Shown: piece by piece, positions 1 to 8,822 of the stretch
Position numbering within the stretch: position 1 is the stretch's first letter
How the letters are laid out: each line of letters starts with the position of its first letter
Source: Yoonia vestfoldensis DSM 16212
GTDB taxonomy: Bacteria; Pseudomonadota; Alphaproteobacteria; Rhodobacterales; Rhodobacteraceae
Direction: 5' to 3'
Length of the DNA: 64,000 nucleotides
Assembly (NCBI RefSeq): GCF_000382265.1
Contig: NZ_KB907984.1
Location: 1-64,000 of the forward strand
The notes under the pieces: model-generated
The model's database searches: none
Told to the model about the DNA's origin: nothing
Seen by the model: the letters and a program-made list of their open reading frames with translations, nothing else
Translations under genes and position numbers: made by a program

Positions 1-162
1 CAGCTTGCTGGGACGATCTGGCGCGTGAAACGCAGGTTCAACAATCCCCTCCCGCAAATACTTCTTGATCGTGTTGCGAGACACGCCCGTCCGCCGCGCG
101 ATCTCGCGAATGGGCATCTTGTCACGCAGCGCCCATTTCCGGATAACTTTTAAAAATCCCAT
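1..162 (-). CDS. istA: IS21-type transposase IstA, N-terminal 54 residues (cut by window edge)
   Basis: The ATG gives a protein starting MGFLKVIRKWALRDKMPI, followed by a helix-turn-helix with the core REIARRTGVSRNTIKKYLR at about residues 19-37. This is the N-terminal DNA-binding helix-turn-helix typical of IstA transposases of the IS21 family, which act with the AAA+ helper IstB. Only the first 54 codons are present, with an open frame to the window edge. Nothing visible is broken in this part. A GGAGTGATAGAC stretch upstream can serve as ribosome binding site. Confidence 0.85.
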   Translation of the reverse strand, partial: MGFLKVIRKWALRDKMPIREIARRTGVSRNTIKKYLREGIVEPAFHAPDRPSKL

Positions 163-215
163 GTCTATCACTCCAAGTGCTCCCAGCTGATTCAAGCCGG
201 GGTAAGGTTGCACAT

Positions 216-268
216 GGGTCAATTCTCGATGACAATTTCTGCTGCTGCCGGGTCAGTTCTCAGTGACA
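216..268. repeat. IS21 multiple terminal repeats (two 19-bp copies)
   Basis: Two direct 19-bp copies, GGGTCAATTCTCGATGACA at 216-234 and GGGTCAGTTCTCAGTGACA at 250-268, differ at three positions and are spaced 34 bases start to start. They lie between the transposase start and the element boundary, as expected for the repeated transposase-binding sites at IS21 ends. Confidence 0.7.
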
Positions 269-306
269 ATCAACATGATATCTTCATTTTGGTCGAAATG
301 AGGTGC

Positions 307-585
307 TTATCCTTGTAGTCGTGGTCCGCGCATGGCGCAACATGCATCACGCTTGACGTCGTGCAGGAAATCGCTGATCGTTCGCTTCACGGTGCTTTCG
401 CCCAGTTCGGTGTGACGCTGCATCGCACCCTTGGAGCACCAGATGCCGGAGCCGTCGTCGCTCGCCTTGTCGGCCAGGAACATGATGATCTGTTTGCGCG
501 CGGCGCCGCTGAACCGGCGGTCGGCACATTCGTCTGCGACGCGCCAGCTCTTGAAAGGCCTCGCTACGCCCGAAACCGGCCTCAA
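307..585 (-). pseudogene. Truncated helix-turn-helix protein remnant
   Basis: This frame encodes a recognisable conserved block of a helix-turn-helix protein of the replication-initiator-like type found on alphaproteobacterial mobile elements. The block runs from ADECADRRFSGAARKQIIMF through SDDGSGIWCSKGAMQRHTEL to GESTVKRTISDFL. After that phenylalanine-leucine pair the similarity to what I know of the family stops and a short unrelated tail (HDVKRDACC...) ends the frame close to the insertion sequence. The start is not clear: the first start codon available is a TTG. I read it as the 5' half of a gene whose 3' half was lost when the IS or an earlier deletion arrived. A short expressed protein cannot be excluded. 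Confidence 0.5.
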
Positions 586-709
586 CTTTTACAGGTTTTG
601 TACAGAAATCCCATCTGCCGCCCCAGATTTTCCGGGAAATCAAACGGGCGTTTCTGCAGCCGCTTTCGCAAACCCCTGACAAAAAGCCATATTTTACTAG
701 GTTTTCTGG

Positions 710-783
710 TGACCCCGGCAGGATTCGAACCTGCAACCTGCCCCTTAGGAGGGGGCTGCTCTATCCTGTTGAGCCACGGGGCC
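710..783 (-). tRNA. tRNA-Arg (anticodon CCU)
   Basis: The minus strand folds as a complete 74-nt tRNA without encoded CCA. It has a 7-bp acceptor stem GGCCCCG/CGGGGUC with one G-U pair, D stem GCUC/GAGC, anticodon stem GCCCC/GGGGC around loop CUCCUAA (anticodon CCU), T stem GCAGG/CCUGC with loop UUCGAAU, and discriminator A. It reads AGG codons. The 3' end faces the helix-turn-helix remnant and the insertion sequence, consistent with use of this tRNA as an integration site. The 120 bases between it and the remnant contain no gene that I can support. Confidence 0.97.
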
Positions 784-873
784 GCCGGTTTGTTCAATGC
801 CTGCGTTTGCTTGTCTGGTCAACGTCTCTCGGGCCCGCTAACCTTGATCAAACGAATAGACAGGACCTTTCCC

Positions 874-1899
874 TTGACCAGCGACCACAAACGCCCCCTG
901 ACCCTGCGCGACGTCTCCGAGGCGTCGGGCGTCAGTGAAATGACCGTCAGCCGCGTTTTGCGCAACAAGGGCGATGTCAGCGCCGCAACCCGCCAGAAGG
1001 TGCAGGATGCGGCGAAACGGCTGGGTTATGTCCCCAACAAGATCGCGGGCGCGCTGGCGTCGTCGCGCGTCAATCTGGTGGCGGTGATCATCCCTTCGCT
1101 GGGCAACATGGTCTTTCCCGAGGTGCTGGCCGGCATATCCGAGGTGCTCGAAGACACCGACCTGCAACCGGTCGTCGGCGTCACGGATTACCTGCCGGAG
1201 AAAGAGGAAAAGGTCCTGTTCGAAATGCTGTCCTGGCGTCCGTCCGGCGTCATCATCGCCGGATTGGAACATTCCGAGGCGTCGCGCGCCATGCTGCGGC
1301 AGGCGGGTATTCCGGTGGTCGAGATCATGGATACCGATGGAGAGCCGATCGACACCTGCGTCGGCATTTCGCACCGTCGTGCAGGGCGCAAGATGGCCGA
1401 AGAGATTATCGCGGCTGGGTACAAGAAGATCGGGTTCATGGGGACCAAGATGCCGCTGGATCACCGCGCGCGCAAACGGTTCGAAGGGTTCACCCGCACG
1501 CTGGCCAAGGCGGGGATCGAGATCGCGGATCAAGAATTCTATTCCGGTGGATCAGCACTGGCCAAGGGCCGCGAGATGACGGCGAAGATGATCGCGCGCA
1601 GTCCTGATCTGGATTTTCTATACTATTCCAATGACATGATCGGCGCGGGTGGTTTGCTATACCTGTTGGAACAGGGTGTCGCCATCCCCGGCCAGATCGG
1701 GCTGGCCGCGTTCAACGGCGTTGAATTGCTGGATGGTCTGCCGCGCAGGCTGGCGACGATGGATGCCTGCCGCCGCGAGATCGGGGTAAAGGCAGCGCAG
1801 ATCATCGTGGCGCGAAATCTGGGGCTGGCGACCGAGGATGAAACCGTCGTCATGCTCAGCCCGAAGCTGTCACTGGGCGAGACTTTGCGCCGGACCTAG
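874..1899 (+). CDS. LacI-family transcriptional regulator
   Basis: A 341-residue repressor of the LacI/GalR family. The N-terminal helix-turn-helix is at about residues 9-28 (core SEMTVSRVLRNKGDVS), followed by the hinge (VPNKIAGALASSR) and a periplasmic-binding-protein-like effector domain to the C terminus. Its subfamily looks like the gluconate-type GntR regulators, but no sugar genes are adjacent, so the effector is unknown. There is no ATG near the helix-turn-helix. I chose the TTG that follows AGGA by eight bases; another TTG 30 bases upstream would also work. A longer open frame upstream runs through the antisense strand of the tRNA and is not coding. The stop shares the palindrome CTAG with the stop of the convergent gene. 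Confidence 0.9.
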   Translation: MTSDHKRPLTLRDVSEASGVSEMTVSRVLRNKGDVSAATRQKVQDAAKRLGYVPNKIAGALASSRVNLVAVIIPSLGNMVFPEVLAGISEVLEDTDLQPVVGVTDYLPEKEEKVLFEMLSWRPSGVIIAGLEHSEASRAMLRQAGIPVVEIMDTDGEPIDTCVGISHRRAGRKMAEEIIAAGYKKIGFMGTKMPLDHRARKRFEGFTRTLAKAGIEIADQEFYSGGSALAKGREMTAKMIARSPDLDFLYYSNDMIGAGGLLYLLEQGVAIPGQIGLAAFNGVELLDGLPRRLATMDACRREIGVKAAQIIVARNLGLATEDETVVMLSPKLSLGETLRRT

Positions 1900-2594
1900 A
1901 CCATTTTGATGACGTTCTTGTCGATCGCCAGCATATAGCCTTTGCGCGCGATGTTCTTGACCAGAAGTTCGCTGACAAGCTGATTACCCAAAGTATCCCG
2001 CAGGCGCTTGATGCGGGTCGCCCCTGCCGCCTCGTCGCAATCGGATGGGTCGCGGCCCGATATCACGCCTTCGATCTCGGCCCCCGACAGCACCTCGTCG
2101 TCCATGCGCGCCTCGGCCAGAACCGACAGGGTTTCAAGGGCGGCATCCGTCAGTTTGAATTCGAAATCGTTCAGATAGACCGATTTCTGGTCGCGGCTGA
2201 TCAACAGGGAATTCACCTCGATCCCCTGCCGTTCGATCCGGCCCATCCGGCGGTTCAGCGCGATCAGCATCACCAGAAAGGCGACGGCGGCCACAAGCAG
2301 GGCGGTTGCAAAGATCAGCAGCACGAAGATCACAAAGCGGTAAGAGGCCAGCGTATCCGAAAACGCGGTGCCCGATCCGGCGAGGATTTCCAGCAGCTTG
2401 ATTTCGGCATTGCCTGTCAGCGTGTCGTTTTCCACGAACAGCCGTTCGACCCGCATGTTGAACGCGTTGGCATCGGGCAGGTTGATGAACAGCAAAACGG
2501 CCGTGATCCCCAGGATCAAGACGATGGCGGCAATTCCTGCCACCACGATCCGGTTGCCGATTTCGCGCGATTCAGTAGCGGAGGTAGAACTCAC
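1896..2594 (-). CDS. Membrane-anchored winged-helix transcriptional regulator
   Basis: A 232-residue protein with a short cytoplasmic N terminus, a first membrane span at about residues 16-37, a roughly 50-residue periplasmic loop, a second span at about 87-113 and a cytoplasmic C-terminal domain at about 139-223. That domain has the layout of an OmpR/PhoB winged helix, including TRIKRLRDTLGNQL and the wing IARKGYML. This is a one-component membrane regulator with the DNA-binding domain at the C terminus, the reverse order of ToxR/CadC. The chosen GTG start overlaps the end of the upstream periplasmic protein gene by 23 bases and is preceded by AAGGGA; an ATG 54 bases upstream is the alternative. 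DNA target and signal are unknown. Confidence 0.8.
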   Translation of the reverse strand: MSSTSATESREIGNRIVVAGIAAIVLILGITAVLLFINLPDANAFNMRVERLFVENDTLTGNAEIKLLEILAGSGTAFSDTLASYRFVIFVLLIFATALLVAAVAFLVMLIALNRRMGRIERQGIEVNSLLISRDQKSVYLNDFEFKLTDAALETLSVLAEARMDDEVLSGAEIEGVISGRDPSDCDEAAGATRIKRLRDTLGNQLVSELLVKNIARKGYMLAIDKNVIKMV

Positions 2595-2853
2595 CGGCGC
2601 TGTCCCTTCGTTCTTCCAACCCGGTGTCGTCGAACACCCCGAGCACATTCAACAATTGCCATCCGTCGCGGGGCAGACTGTCGCGGAGCTGCGCTTCGGC
2701 GGAGCCGACGCTGCAATCGCCACGGACTTCGGTCACGCCGTAATGCAGCCGCAGGGGGTCGTCCTGCTTGGCTTTGTAATCGGCATAACACGCGGCCTGC
2801 GCAAAAGTTGCGGTCAGACAAAAGATCAGGAAAGAGAAGGAAAAAGTTTTCAT
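2572..2853 (-). CDS. Small exported protein with two cysteines, partner of the membrane regulator
   Basis: A 93-residue protein beginning with a clean signal peptide (MKTFSFSFLIFCLTATFAQA, cleavage about residue 20), leaving a mature domain of about 73 residues. It has one cysteine near its N terminus and one about 29 residues later, which could form a disulfide in the periplasm. The C-terminal half (WQLLNVLGVFDDTGLEERR) looks like a compact conserved domain, but I do not recognise a named family. An upstream ATG would add 15 residues and spoil the signal peptide, so I chose the internal ATG. The gene overlaps the regulator downstream, implying translational coupling and perhaps a role as its periplasmic sensor partner. 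Confidence 0.75.
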   Translation of the reverse strand: MKTFSFSFLIFCLTATFAQAACYADYKAKQDDPLRLHYGVTEVRGDCSVGSAEAQLRDSLPRDGWQLLNVLGVFDDTGLEERRDSAGEFYLRY

Positions 2854-3015
2854 GATTCCGATCTGATCCAACGCCACGCTGATATTCAATAGCATCATTC
2901 GTTATCGCCTGCACAGGGTCTTGGCCAGTCCATGATATTGTCTTGCACGCGGGACGCGCCGCATCGTCATGGCACGACACAGCGCGGTGTCTTGCCCCGG
3001 TTGCCGCGCCGCCTA

Positions 3016-3052
3016 GGGCAGGGGGTCAGGTCTGACGCTCTGCCCCTTTTTT
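3016..3052 (+). terminator. Strong intrinsic terminator just upstream of rnhB (attenuator or sRNA end)
   Basis: The bases form a nested hairpin: outer stem GGGCAG/CTGCCC, inner stem GTCAG/CTGAC around a GT loop, followed by C and six T. It is oriented rightwards and ends 36 bases before the rnhB start. No rightward gene precedes it, because the upstream gene runs leftwards. It therefore ends either a short leader transcript (attenuation of rnhB) or a small RNA of roughly 100 nt starting after about 2900. I could not identify a convincing promoter for it. Confidence 0.7.
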
Positions 3053-3087
3053 CTTGCGCTGCGGGCTGCCGTCTGGTCACTGGGCGC

Positions 3088-3718
3088 ATGATGCTGCCTG
3101 ATTTTACCTTTGAAGATGCCGCCCGTGGGCGCGGCCATCTGCGGATCGCCGGTGTGGATGAGGTCGGGCGCGGGCCGCTCGCGGGGCCTGTGGTCGCGGC
3201 GGCGGTCATGTTGGACCGCGCGCGGGTTCTGGCCGGATTGAACGACAGCAAGAAGCTGACCTTGGACCGGCGCGAGGCGCTGTTTGCGCAGATTATGGAT
3301 TGTGCGGACGTCAGCATCGCGCAGGCCAGCGTGGCAGAGATCGACACCCACAACATCCTGCGCGCGTCCCACATGGCGATGGTCCGTGCGGTTGCGGGGC
3401 TGGCGACGCCGCCCGACCATCTGCTGATCGACGGGAACATGGTGCCACGCGATCTGACCCTTTCGGCTGAGGCTATCGTGAAGGGTGACGCGCGGTCGCT
3501 GTCGATCGCGGCGGCGTCCATCGTGGCCAAGGTGTGGCGCGATCGCCACATGGTGGATTTGGCGCAACAGTTTCCGGGCTATGGCTGGGACGGGAACGCC
3601 GGATATCCCACGCCTGCCCATAAATCCGCGCTGGCCGCTCTTGGTGTGACCCCACACCATAGGCGTTCGTTCAAACCCGTCCACAATATCTTGTATCAAG
3701 ATCAAATCATAAGTGATT

Positions 3719-3720
<2 letters not shown>
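3088..3720 (+). CDS. rnhB: Ribonuclease HII
   Basis: A 210-residue RNase HII, which nicks the RNA strand at ribonucleotides embedded in DNA and works in ribonucleotide excision repair in the cytoplasm. The active-site acidic residues are visible in the GVDEVGRGPLAGPV motif near residues 22-35, in LIDGN, and in the later KGDARSLSIAAASIVAKVWRD region. The chosen ATG matches the usual family length; the frame is open for 52 codons upstream, but that part crosses the terminator-like hairpin and lacks family similarity. A second ATG follows directly. The next gene is ccrM, whose promoter begins at the end of this gene. Confidence 0.95.
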
Positions 3721-4918
<1,198 letters not shown>

Positions 4919-4942
4919 GTTTCACCAACGTTGATACCGCCG

Positions 4943-5027
4943 GCGCCAGCGGCGAACCCTGTCATGGTGGCAGGGACCGCTGGCGCTAACTTTGCCCCGT
5001 CATCGCAAGATGGCGGGGATTTTTTTT
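4943..5027 (+). terminator. Double-hairpin terminator after ccrM
   Basis: First there is a long hairpin with a 10-bp perfect stem GCGCCAGCGG (4943-4952) / CCGCTGGCGC (4977-4986) enclosing an inner CCCTG/CAGGG stem. Then comes an intrinsic terminator CCCCGTCATC-GCAA-GATGGCGGGG (4995-5018), with one G-U pair, followed by A and eight T. The second hairpin ends ccrM transcription. It has no matching T-run for the leftward lipoprotein gene that ends just beyond it. Confidence 0.85.
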
Positions 5028-5036
5028 GCGTTGCTC

Positions 5037-5210
5037 TTATTCTATGGCGGCACCGGCTGCGCCACCGACGGCTGCGCCGATGGGCCCCGCGACCAAGGCC
5101 CCGCCAAGTGCGCCAGTCGCCGCGCGTTCATTCGTGTTGTCGCCGCAAGCCGCCAGTGCCAAGAGCGTGACCGCGCTCATGATCACGCGCGAAAAAGTGT
5201 TGATGCGCAT
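5037..5210 (-). CDS. Small glycine-zipper lipoprotein
   Basis: A 57-residue gene easily missed because of its size. The product starts MRINTFSRVIMSAVTLLALA, continues with the lipobox LALAAC (cysteine 22), and then has a glycine/alanine-rich segment with small residues every few positions (GALGGALVAGPIGAAVGGAA), the pattern of glycine-zipper outer-membrane lipoproteins. An AGGAGCGG ribosome site lies eight bases before the ATG, which strongly supports the call. It is likely lipidated and carried to the outer membrane. Function is unknown. It sits alone between the ccrM terminator and alkB, about 106 bases downstream of the alkB stop. Confidence 0.8.
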   Translation of the reverse strand: MRINTFSRVIMSAVTLLALAACGDNTNERAATGALGGALVAGPIGAAVGGAAGAAIE

Positions 5211-5316
5211 TGGTTCCGCTCCTGTTTATCAGAAATGTGATGTGCAGGTGAAACCCCAACGCGGCGTTTTGGTTCCCGATCCGCGCGGCGGCCATGTAGA
5301 TGACTGCGCTATCCCG

Positions 5317-6456
5317 CTAACGCGGCATCGGGTTGCGCGCATATTTATAAGGCCGCCAGTTCCTGATTTCGGGATAAAACGCCTCGCGCCATGCCTTGAT
5401 CCGCGGGTGCATAGTCTTGCGCCAAAGCGGTGGCAGCAGCGCCATCATCGTCATCACCGGATAGCCATAGGGCAATTGCGGGGCTTCATCCTCGGCATAG
5501 GTCTGCAGCAGCGGGAACCGTCGGTCGGGTTTGTAATGGTGGTCGGAATGGCGTTGCAGGTTGATCAGCAGCCAGTTCGACGCGCGCTGCGACGCGTTCC
5601 ACGAATGGCGCGGTTTGACGTGTTCGTATTTACCGTCGCCCAGATGTTTGCGCGTCAGCCCGTAATGTTCGACGTAATTCACCAGTTCCAGCTGGAAAAC
5701 CGCCCAGAACGCCTGTGTCGCGAACAGGAAAATGCCCCACAGCCCGCCGATATAGGCCGCAAGCCCCACGAACAGGACCTGCAAAGCGAGATAGCGCCAG
5801 AACGGGTTGGACGGGTGCGTCGCGGGCAGATCCTTGCGCGCCAGCATCGCCTTTTCCGCCCCGAGAGCGGAGACAAAACACTGATAGAGCACGCGCGGAA
5901 AGAAGCGGTAGAAACTTTCGCCATAGCGCGCCGTGACCGGATCGCGCGGGGTGGCGACATAGCGGTGATGCACCAGCATATGTTCTGACCGGAAATGCGA
6001 ATAGAACACAGACGCCAGCAGGATATCCGCCAGCCAGCGTTCCAGTTTCGGTTTCTGGTGCATCAACTCATGCGCATAGGTGATCCCGATGGTCCCCGAC
6101 AGGATGCCCAGGCCCGCGAACAGCGCCCACTCCTCGACCCGCGACAGATGGTCGGTCGTCACGACATAGTGCAGCACGCCAAAGATCGTCACCAGTTGCA
6201 GCGGTGTCCACAGCAGTGTGATCAGCTTGTGCCAGAACAGCGCCTTTTCGGGTGTTGCGGGGTCGGGGTTCGCCTTGTCCAGCCCGACAACGTAATCAAG
6301 GCCCGAAAACAGCCACCAAGTCGCCATAGGCAACAAAAGCAGCGCCCAGCCCCCCTGCGTTGCGGCGAAAACCGCAAGCGGGATCAGCCCCAGCGACAGC
6401 CAGAACGGCAAGGCCGAAGGGATAGGGCCGGTTTCAGGCGCGGCGGACGGCGTCAT
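5317..6456 (-). CDS. alkB: AlkB-type membrane di-iron monooxygenase (alkane 1-monooxygenase)
   Basis: A 379-residue integral membrane hydroxylase of the AlkB/xylene-monooxygenase group. The histidine boxes that bind the di-iron centre are visible: HELMH at 129-133, EHMLVHHRY at 158-166, NYVEHYG at 260-266 and LQRHSDHHY at 300-308. Hydrophobic spans precede and separate them. The family hydroxylates terminal carbons of alkanes with electrons from rubredoxin. No rubredoxin or rubredoxin reductase gene lies nearby, so electron supply must come from elsewhere and the substrate is open. The ATG was chosen because it follows AAAGGAATC; an upstream in-frame ATG adds a basic leader without homology. 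It ends the leftward mutY-alkB run. Confidence 0.88.
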   Translation of the reverse strand: MTPSAAPETGPIPSALPFWLSLGLIPLAVFAATQGGWALLLLPMATWWLFSGLDYVVGLDKANPDPATPEKALFWHKLITLLWTPLQLVTIFGVLHYVVTTDHLSRVEEWALFAGLGILSGTIGITYAHELMHQKPKLERWLADILLASVFYSHFRSEHMLVHHRYVATPRDPVTARYGESFYRFFPRVLYQCFVSALGAEKAMLARKDLPATHPSNPFWRYLALQVLFVGLAAYIGGLWGIFLFATQAFWAVFQLELVNYVEHYGLTRKHLGDGKYEHVKPRHSWNASQRASNWLLINLQRHSDHHYKPDRRFPLLQTYAEDEAPQLPYGYPVMTMMALLPPLWRKTMHPRIKAWREAFYPEIRNWRPYKYARNPMPR

Positions 6457-6515
6457 CGGCGTGGATTCCTTTTGTCGTGGTGATGCGATGATCCTAGCTG
6501 CAAAGCGGCAGCCTC

Positions 6516-7568
6516 TCAATCAATCTGCACCAGATCGGCAACCAAATCGTAAACCTTGCGCATCGCGGTGGGCAGGGCCGCAGGGCTGAATTCGGGCCTT
6601 GCGACGAAATGCCCACGGTCGGGCTGCGCGTCCAGCGGCACATGGGCCACCATGATCCGCAGATGCAGATGAAAATGGGTGAAGGTGTGGCGCGCTTCGG
6701 CCTCGACCGCTGTCCAATCGGCTGCGATCGGCGGCGCGGGTGCAGGGTCTTCCACCCAGTCGCTGCAAGGCCAGCCCAGCATCCCGCCCAAAAGCCCGCT
6801 GTCGGGGCGCGTTTCCAGCAGGATCGCCCCGTCGGCGCGCCGCGCGACATAGGCGATCCCGTATCGCGTCGGTGTCTTTTTCTTGGGCGTCTTGCGCGGC
6901 AGATCGGCGGCGGTGCCTGCGATCCGCGCGGCACAAGGTGCGCGCCAAGGGCAGATCCCGCAGGCCGGATTGCGCGGCGTGCAGATCGTGGCGCCAAGGT
7001 CCATCACCGCCTGCGCATAATCGCCTGCGCGCACGGCAGGCGTCAGCGCGCGGGCGCGCGCGGTCAATTCCGGTTTGGCGGCAGGCAGGGGCGTGTGGAT
7101 ATCGAACATCCGCGCCATGACGCGTTCCACATTGCCATCGACCACGGTTTCGGGCGCATCGAACGCAATGGCCGCAATCGCCGCCGCCGTATAGGGGCCG
7201 ATGCCAGGCAGGGTCAGCAAGGTTGCGAGATCGCTTGGGAACTGCCCGCCATGATCCGCCACCATGACCCGCGCGCACTTGAGCAGGTTGCGCGCGCGCG
7301 CGTAATACCCAAGCCCCGCCCAGGCTGCCATGACAGCGGCATCATCCGCTGCCGCCAGATCGCGCACGGTGGGCCAAAGGGCGGTAAACTTGCGGTGGTA
7401 ATCGCGCACGGCGGCAACGGTTGTTTGTTGCAGCATCACCTCGGACAGCCAGACGGCATAGGGGTCGGGGGCGACACCTGCCTTGCGGTCGGCAGGCGGC
7501 ACACGCCACGGCATGGCGCGGGCGTGGCGGTCGTACCAGTCAAGCAAGGCAGAGCTGAGATCGTTCAA
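6516..7568 (-). CDS. mutY: A/G-specific adenine glycosylase MutY
   Basis: A 350-residue DNA glycosylase that removes adenine mispaired with 8-oxoguanine. It has a catalytic glutamate in WLSEVMLQQT (Glu43), a helix-hairpin-helix LPGIGPYTAAA (120-130), a catalytic aspartate in VVDGNVERV (Asp144), and a 4Fe-4S cluster from Cys196, 203, 206 and 212 in C-x6-C-x2-C-x5-C spacing. A C-terminal Nudix-like 8-oxoG recognition domain follows. No ATG fits; the TTG following a GGGGA was chosen and gives the normal family length. A much longer open frame upstream is antisense to the divergent gene and is not coding. The gene diverges from the DciA-like gene about 66 bases away. Confidence 0.93.
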   Translation of the reverse strand: MNDLSSALLDWYDRHARAMPWRVPPADRKAGVAPDPYAVWLSEVMLQQTTVAAVRDYHRKFTALWPTVRDLAAADDAAVMAAWAGLGYYARARNLLKCARVMVADHGGQFPSDLATLLTLPGIGPYTAAAIAAIAFDAPETVVDGNVERVMARMFDIHTPLPAAKPELTARARALTPAVRAGDYAQAVMDLGATICTPRNPACGICPWRAPCAARIAGTAADLPRKTPKKKTPTRYGIAYVARRADGAILLETRPDSGLLGGMLGWPCSDWVEDPAPAPPIAADWTAVEAEARHTFTHFHLHLRIMVAHVPLDAQPDRGHFVARPEFSPAALPTAMRKVYDLVADLVQID

Positions 7569-7634
7569 GGCGGTTTCCCCGATAGGCGGCAGCGCAGGCT
7601 TGGCGCTGGGCCAGACATAAGGTAAAGCAAAGCC

Positions 7635-8144
7635 ATGAAACAGCCACGACCCAATGGCACGACCTACGGTTTTTCGCGCGCCGCAGCGCTGGTGCAGACC
7701 CGCATCCGCAGCGCCAGCGAAAAACGCGGCTTTGCGGTGACGCGCCTTTTGACGCATTGGGCCGAGGTGGTGGGCGACATCACCGCGCAAATCGCGACGC
7801 CCGTCAATGTCAGCTATGGGCGTGGCGGCATGGGGGCGACGCTGACCTTGCTGACCACGGGCGCGCAGGCCCCGATGCTGGAGATGCAAAAGGACCAGAT
7901 TCGCGACAAGGTGAATGCCTGTTACGGCTACCGCGCCATCGCGCGGGTGCGGATCACGCAGACAGCGCCCACAGGCTTTGCCGACGGGCGGGTGGCCTTT
8001 GCGCCCGCGCCGAAACGTGTAACGCAACCCAGCGCAGACGTGATTTGCAAAGCAACCGCCCTATCTGAGAAAATAGACAGCGACGATTTACGGGCAGCCC
8101 TGGCCAGACTTGGTGGCCATGTCCTTGCGAAACAGAAGAACTGA
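7635..8144 (+). CDS. DUF721 / DciA-family protein
   Basis: A 169-residue protein with the N-terminal DUF721 domain (LVQTRIRSASEKRGF then LTHWAEVVGDITAQIATPV). The domain is shared with DciA, the replicative-helicase-loading partner in bacteria lacking DnaC, so this is the probable helicase operator or a paralogue. The N-terminal half carries the conserved fold; the C-terminal half is less conserved. It is followed after 12 bases by a DsbA-like gene in the same direction and shares a short divergent promoter region with mutY, an arrangement common in Rhodobacteraceae. Confidence 0.8.
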   Translation: MKQPRPNGTTYGFSRAAALVQTRIRSASEKRGFAVTRLLTHWAEVVGDITAQIATPVNVSYGRGGMGATLTLLTTGAQAPMLEMQKDQIRDKVNACYGYRAIARVRITQTAPTGFADGRVAFAPAPKRVTQPSADVICKATALSEKIDSDDLRAALARLGGHVLAKQKN

Positions 8145-8156
8145 ACAGAGGTAGAT

Positions 8157-8822
8157 ATGAAACGCAGAACGCTTTTGGCCGCCGCCGGTGGCGCCGCCCT
8201 GATTTCTGGTGCCGGTTGGCTGGCCAGCCGTCCCGATCCGGTCACCGGCCTGCTGCCCGGTGCGGCGAATGCACAATCCACTGACGGTGCCTTGCCCGAG
8301 GTGATGGAAATGGTCATGGGCAACCCCGATGCCGCGGTCGAAGTGATCGAATATGCGTCCTACACCTGCCCGCATTGTGCGTCGTTCCACGCCGACCAGT
8401 TCCAGCAGATCAAGGAAAACTACATCGACACGGACAAGATCCGCTTTGTCTATCGCGAGGTCTATTTCGACCGTCCGGGCCTCTGGGCGTCGATGATCGC
8501 GCGCAGCCAGAACAACCCTGATTTCTTCTTTTCCTTCTCCGGAATGCTGTATGAACAGCAGCGCGAATGGCTGGCAGGCGGCGATCCCGTCGTGATCGTC
8601 GAAAATCTGCGCCGCATGGCCAAGGTCGCGGGTCTGGACGATGCAGCGCTTGATGCGGCTTTGTCCAATGGCCCGAAAGCCGAAGCGCTTTATACATGGT
8701 ATCAGGCGAACGCCGAACGTGACGGGATCAATTCGACACCAAGCTTCCTGATCGACGGGCGTCTTTACAGCAATATGGCCTATCCCGAATTCGCCAACGT
8801 GCTTGACGGGCGGATCGGCTAA
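8157..8822 (+). CDS. DsbA-family thiol oxidoreductase
   Basis: A 221-residue exported thioredoxin-fold protein. The N terminus [20 protein letters not shown] has a twin arginine followed by a hydrophobic stretch, so export may be by Tat rather than Sec. The active site CPHC is at 71-74, and a cis-proline loop STPSFLIDG comes near the end, as in DsbA/DsbG-type proteins. It probably catalyses disulfide formation or handling in the periplasm. AGAGGTAG precedes the ATG. The gene ends by overlapping four bases with the convergent lpxK. Confidence 0.88.
   Translation: MKRRTLLAAAGGAALISGAGWLASRPDPVTGLLPGAANAQSTDGALPEVMEMVMGNPDAAVEVIEYASYTCPHCASFHADQFQQIKENYIDTDKIRFVYREVYFDRPGLWASMIARSQNNPDFFFSFSGMLYEQQREWLAGGDPVVIVENLRRMAKVAGLDDAALDAALSNGPKAEALYTWYQANAERDGINSTPSFLIDGRLYSNMAYPEFANVLDGRIG

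Larger units (their letters stand above)
1..268 (-). mobile_element. IS21-family insertion sequence, left end (partial)
   Basis: The window opens inside an insertion sequence whose istA-type transposase is transcribed leftwards out of the window. The end of the element appears to be at about 268, where the outward-facing terminus reads TGTCACTGAGAACTGACCC on the minus strand. A second, near-identical copy of that terminal sequence lies 15 bases further in. Multiple terminal repeats ending in TGTCA-like bases are usual for IS21-type elements. The element sits beside a truncated gene and a tRNA, so it probably inserted into an already integrated segment. The right end and istB are outside the window, so completeness cannot be judged. 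Confidence 0.8.

Noticed and set aside
361..873. Long in-frame extension in front of the LacI regulator
   Set aside because: It crosses the antisense strand of tRNA-Arg and the helix-turn-helix remnant and has no family similarity; the TTG with AGGA is a better start.
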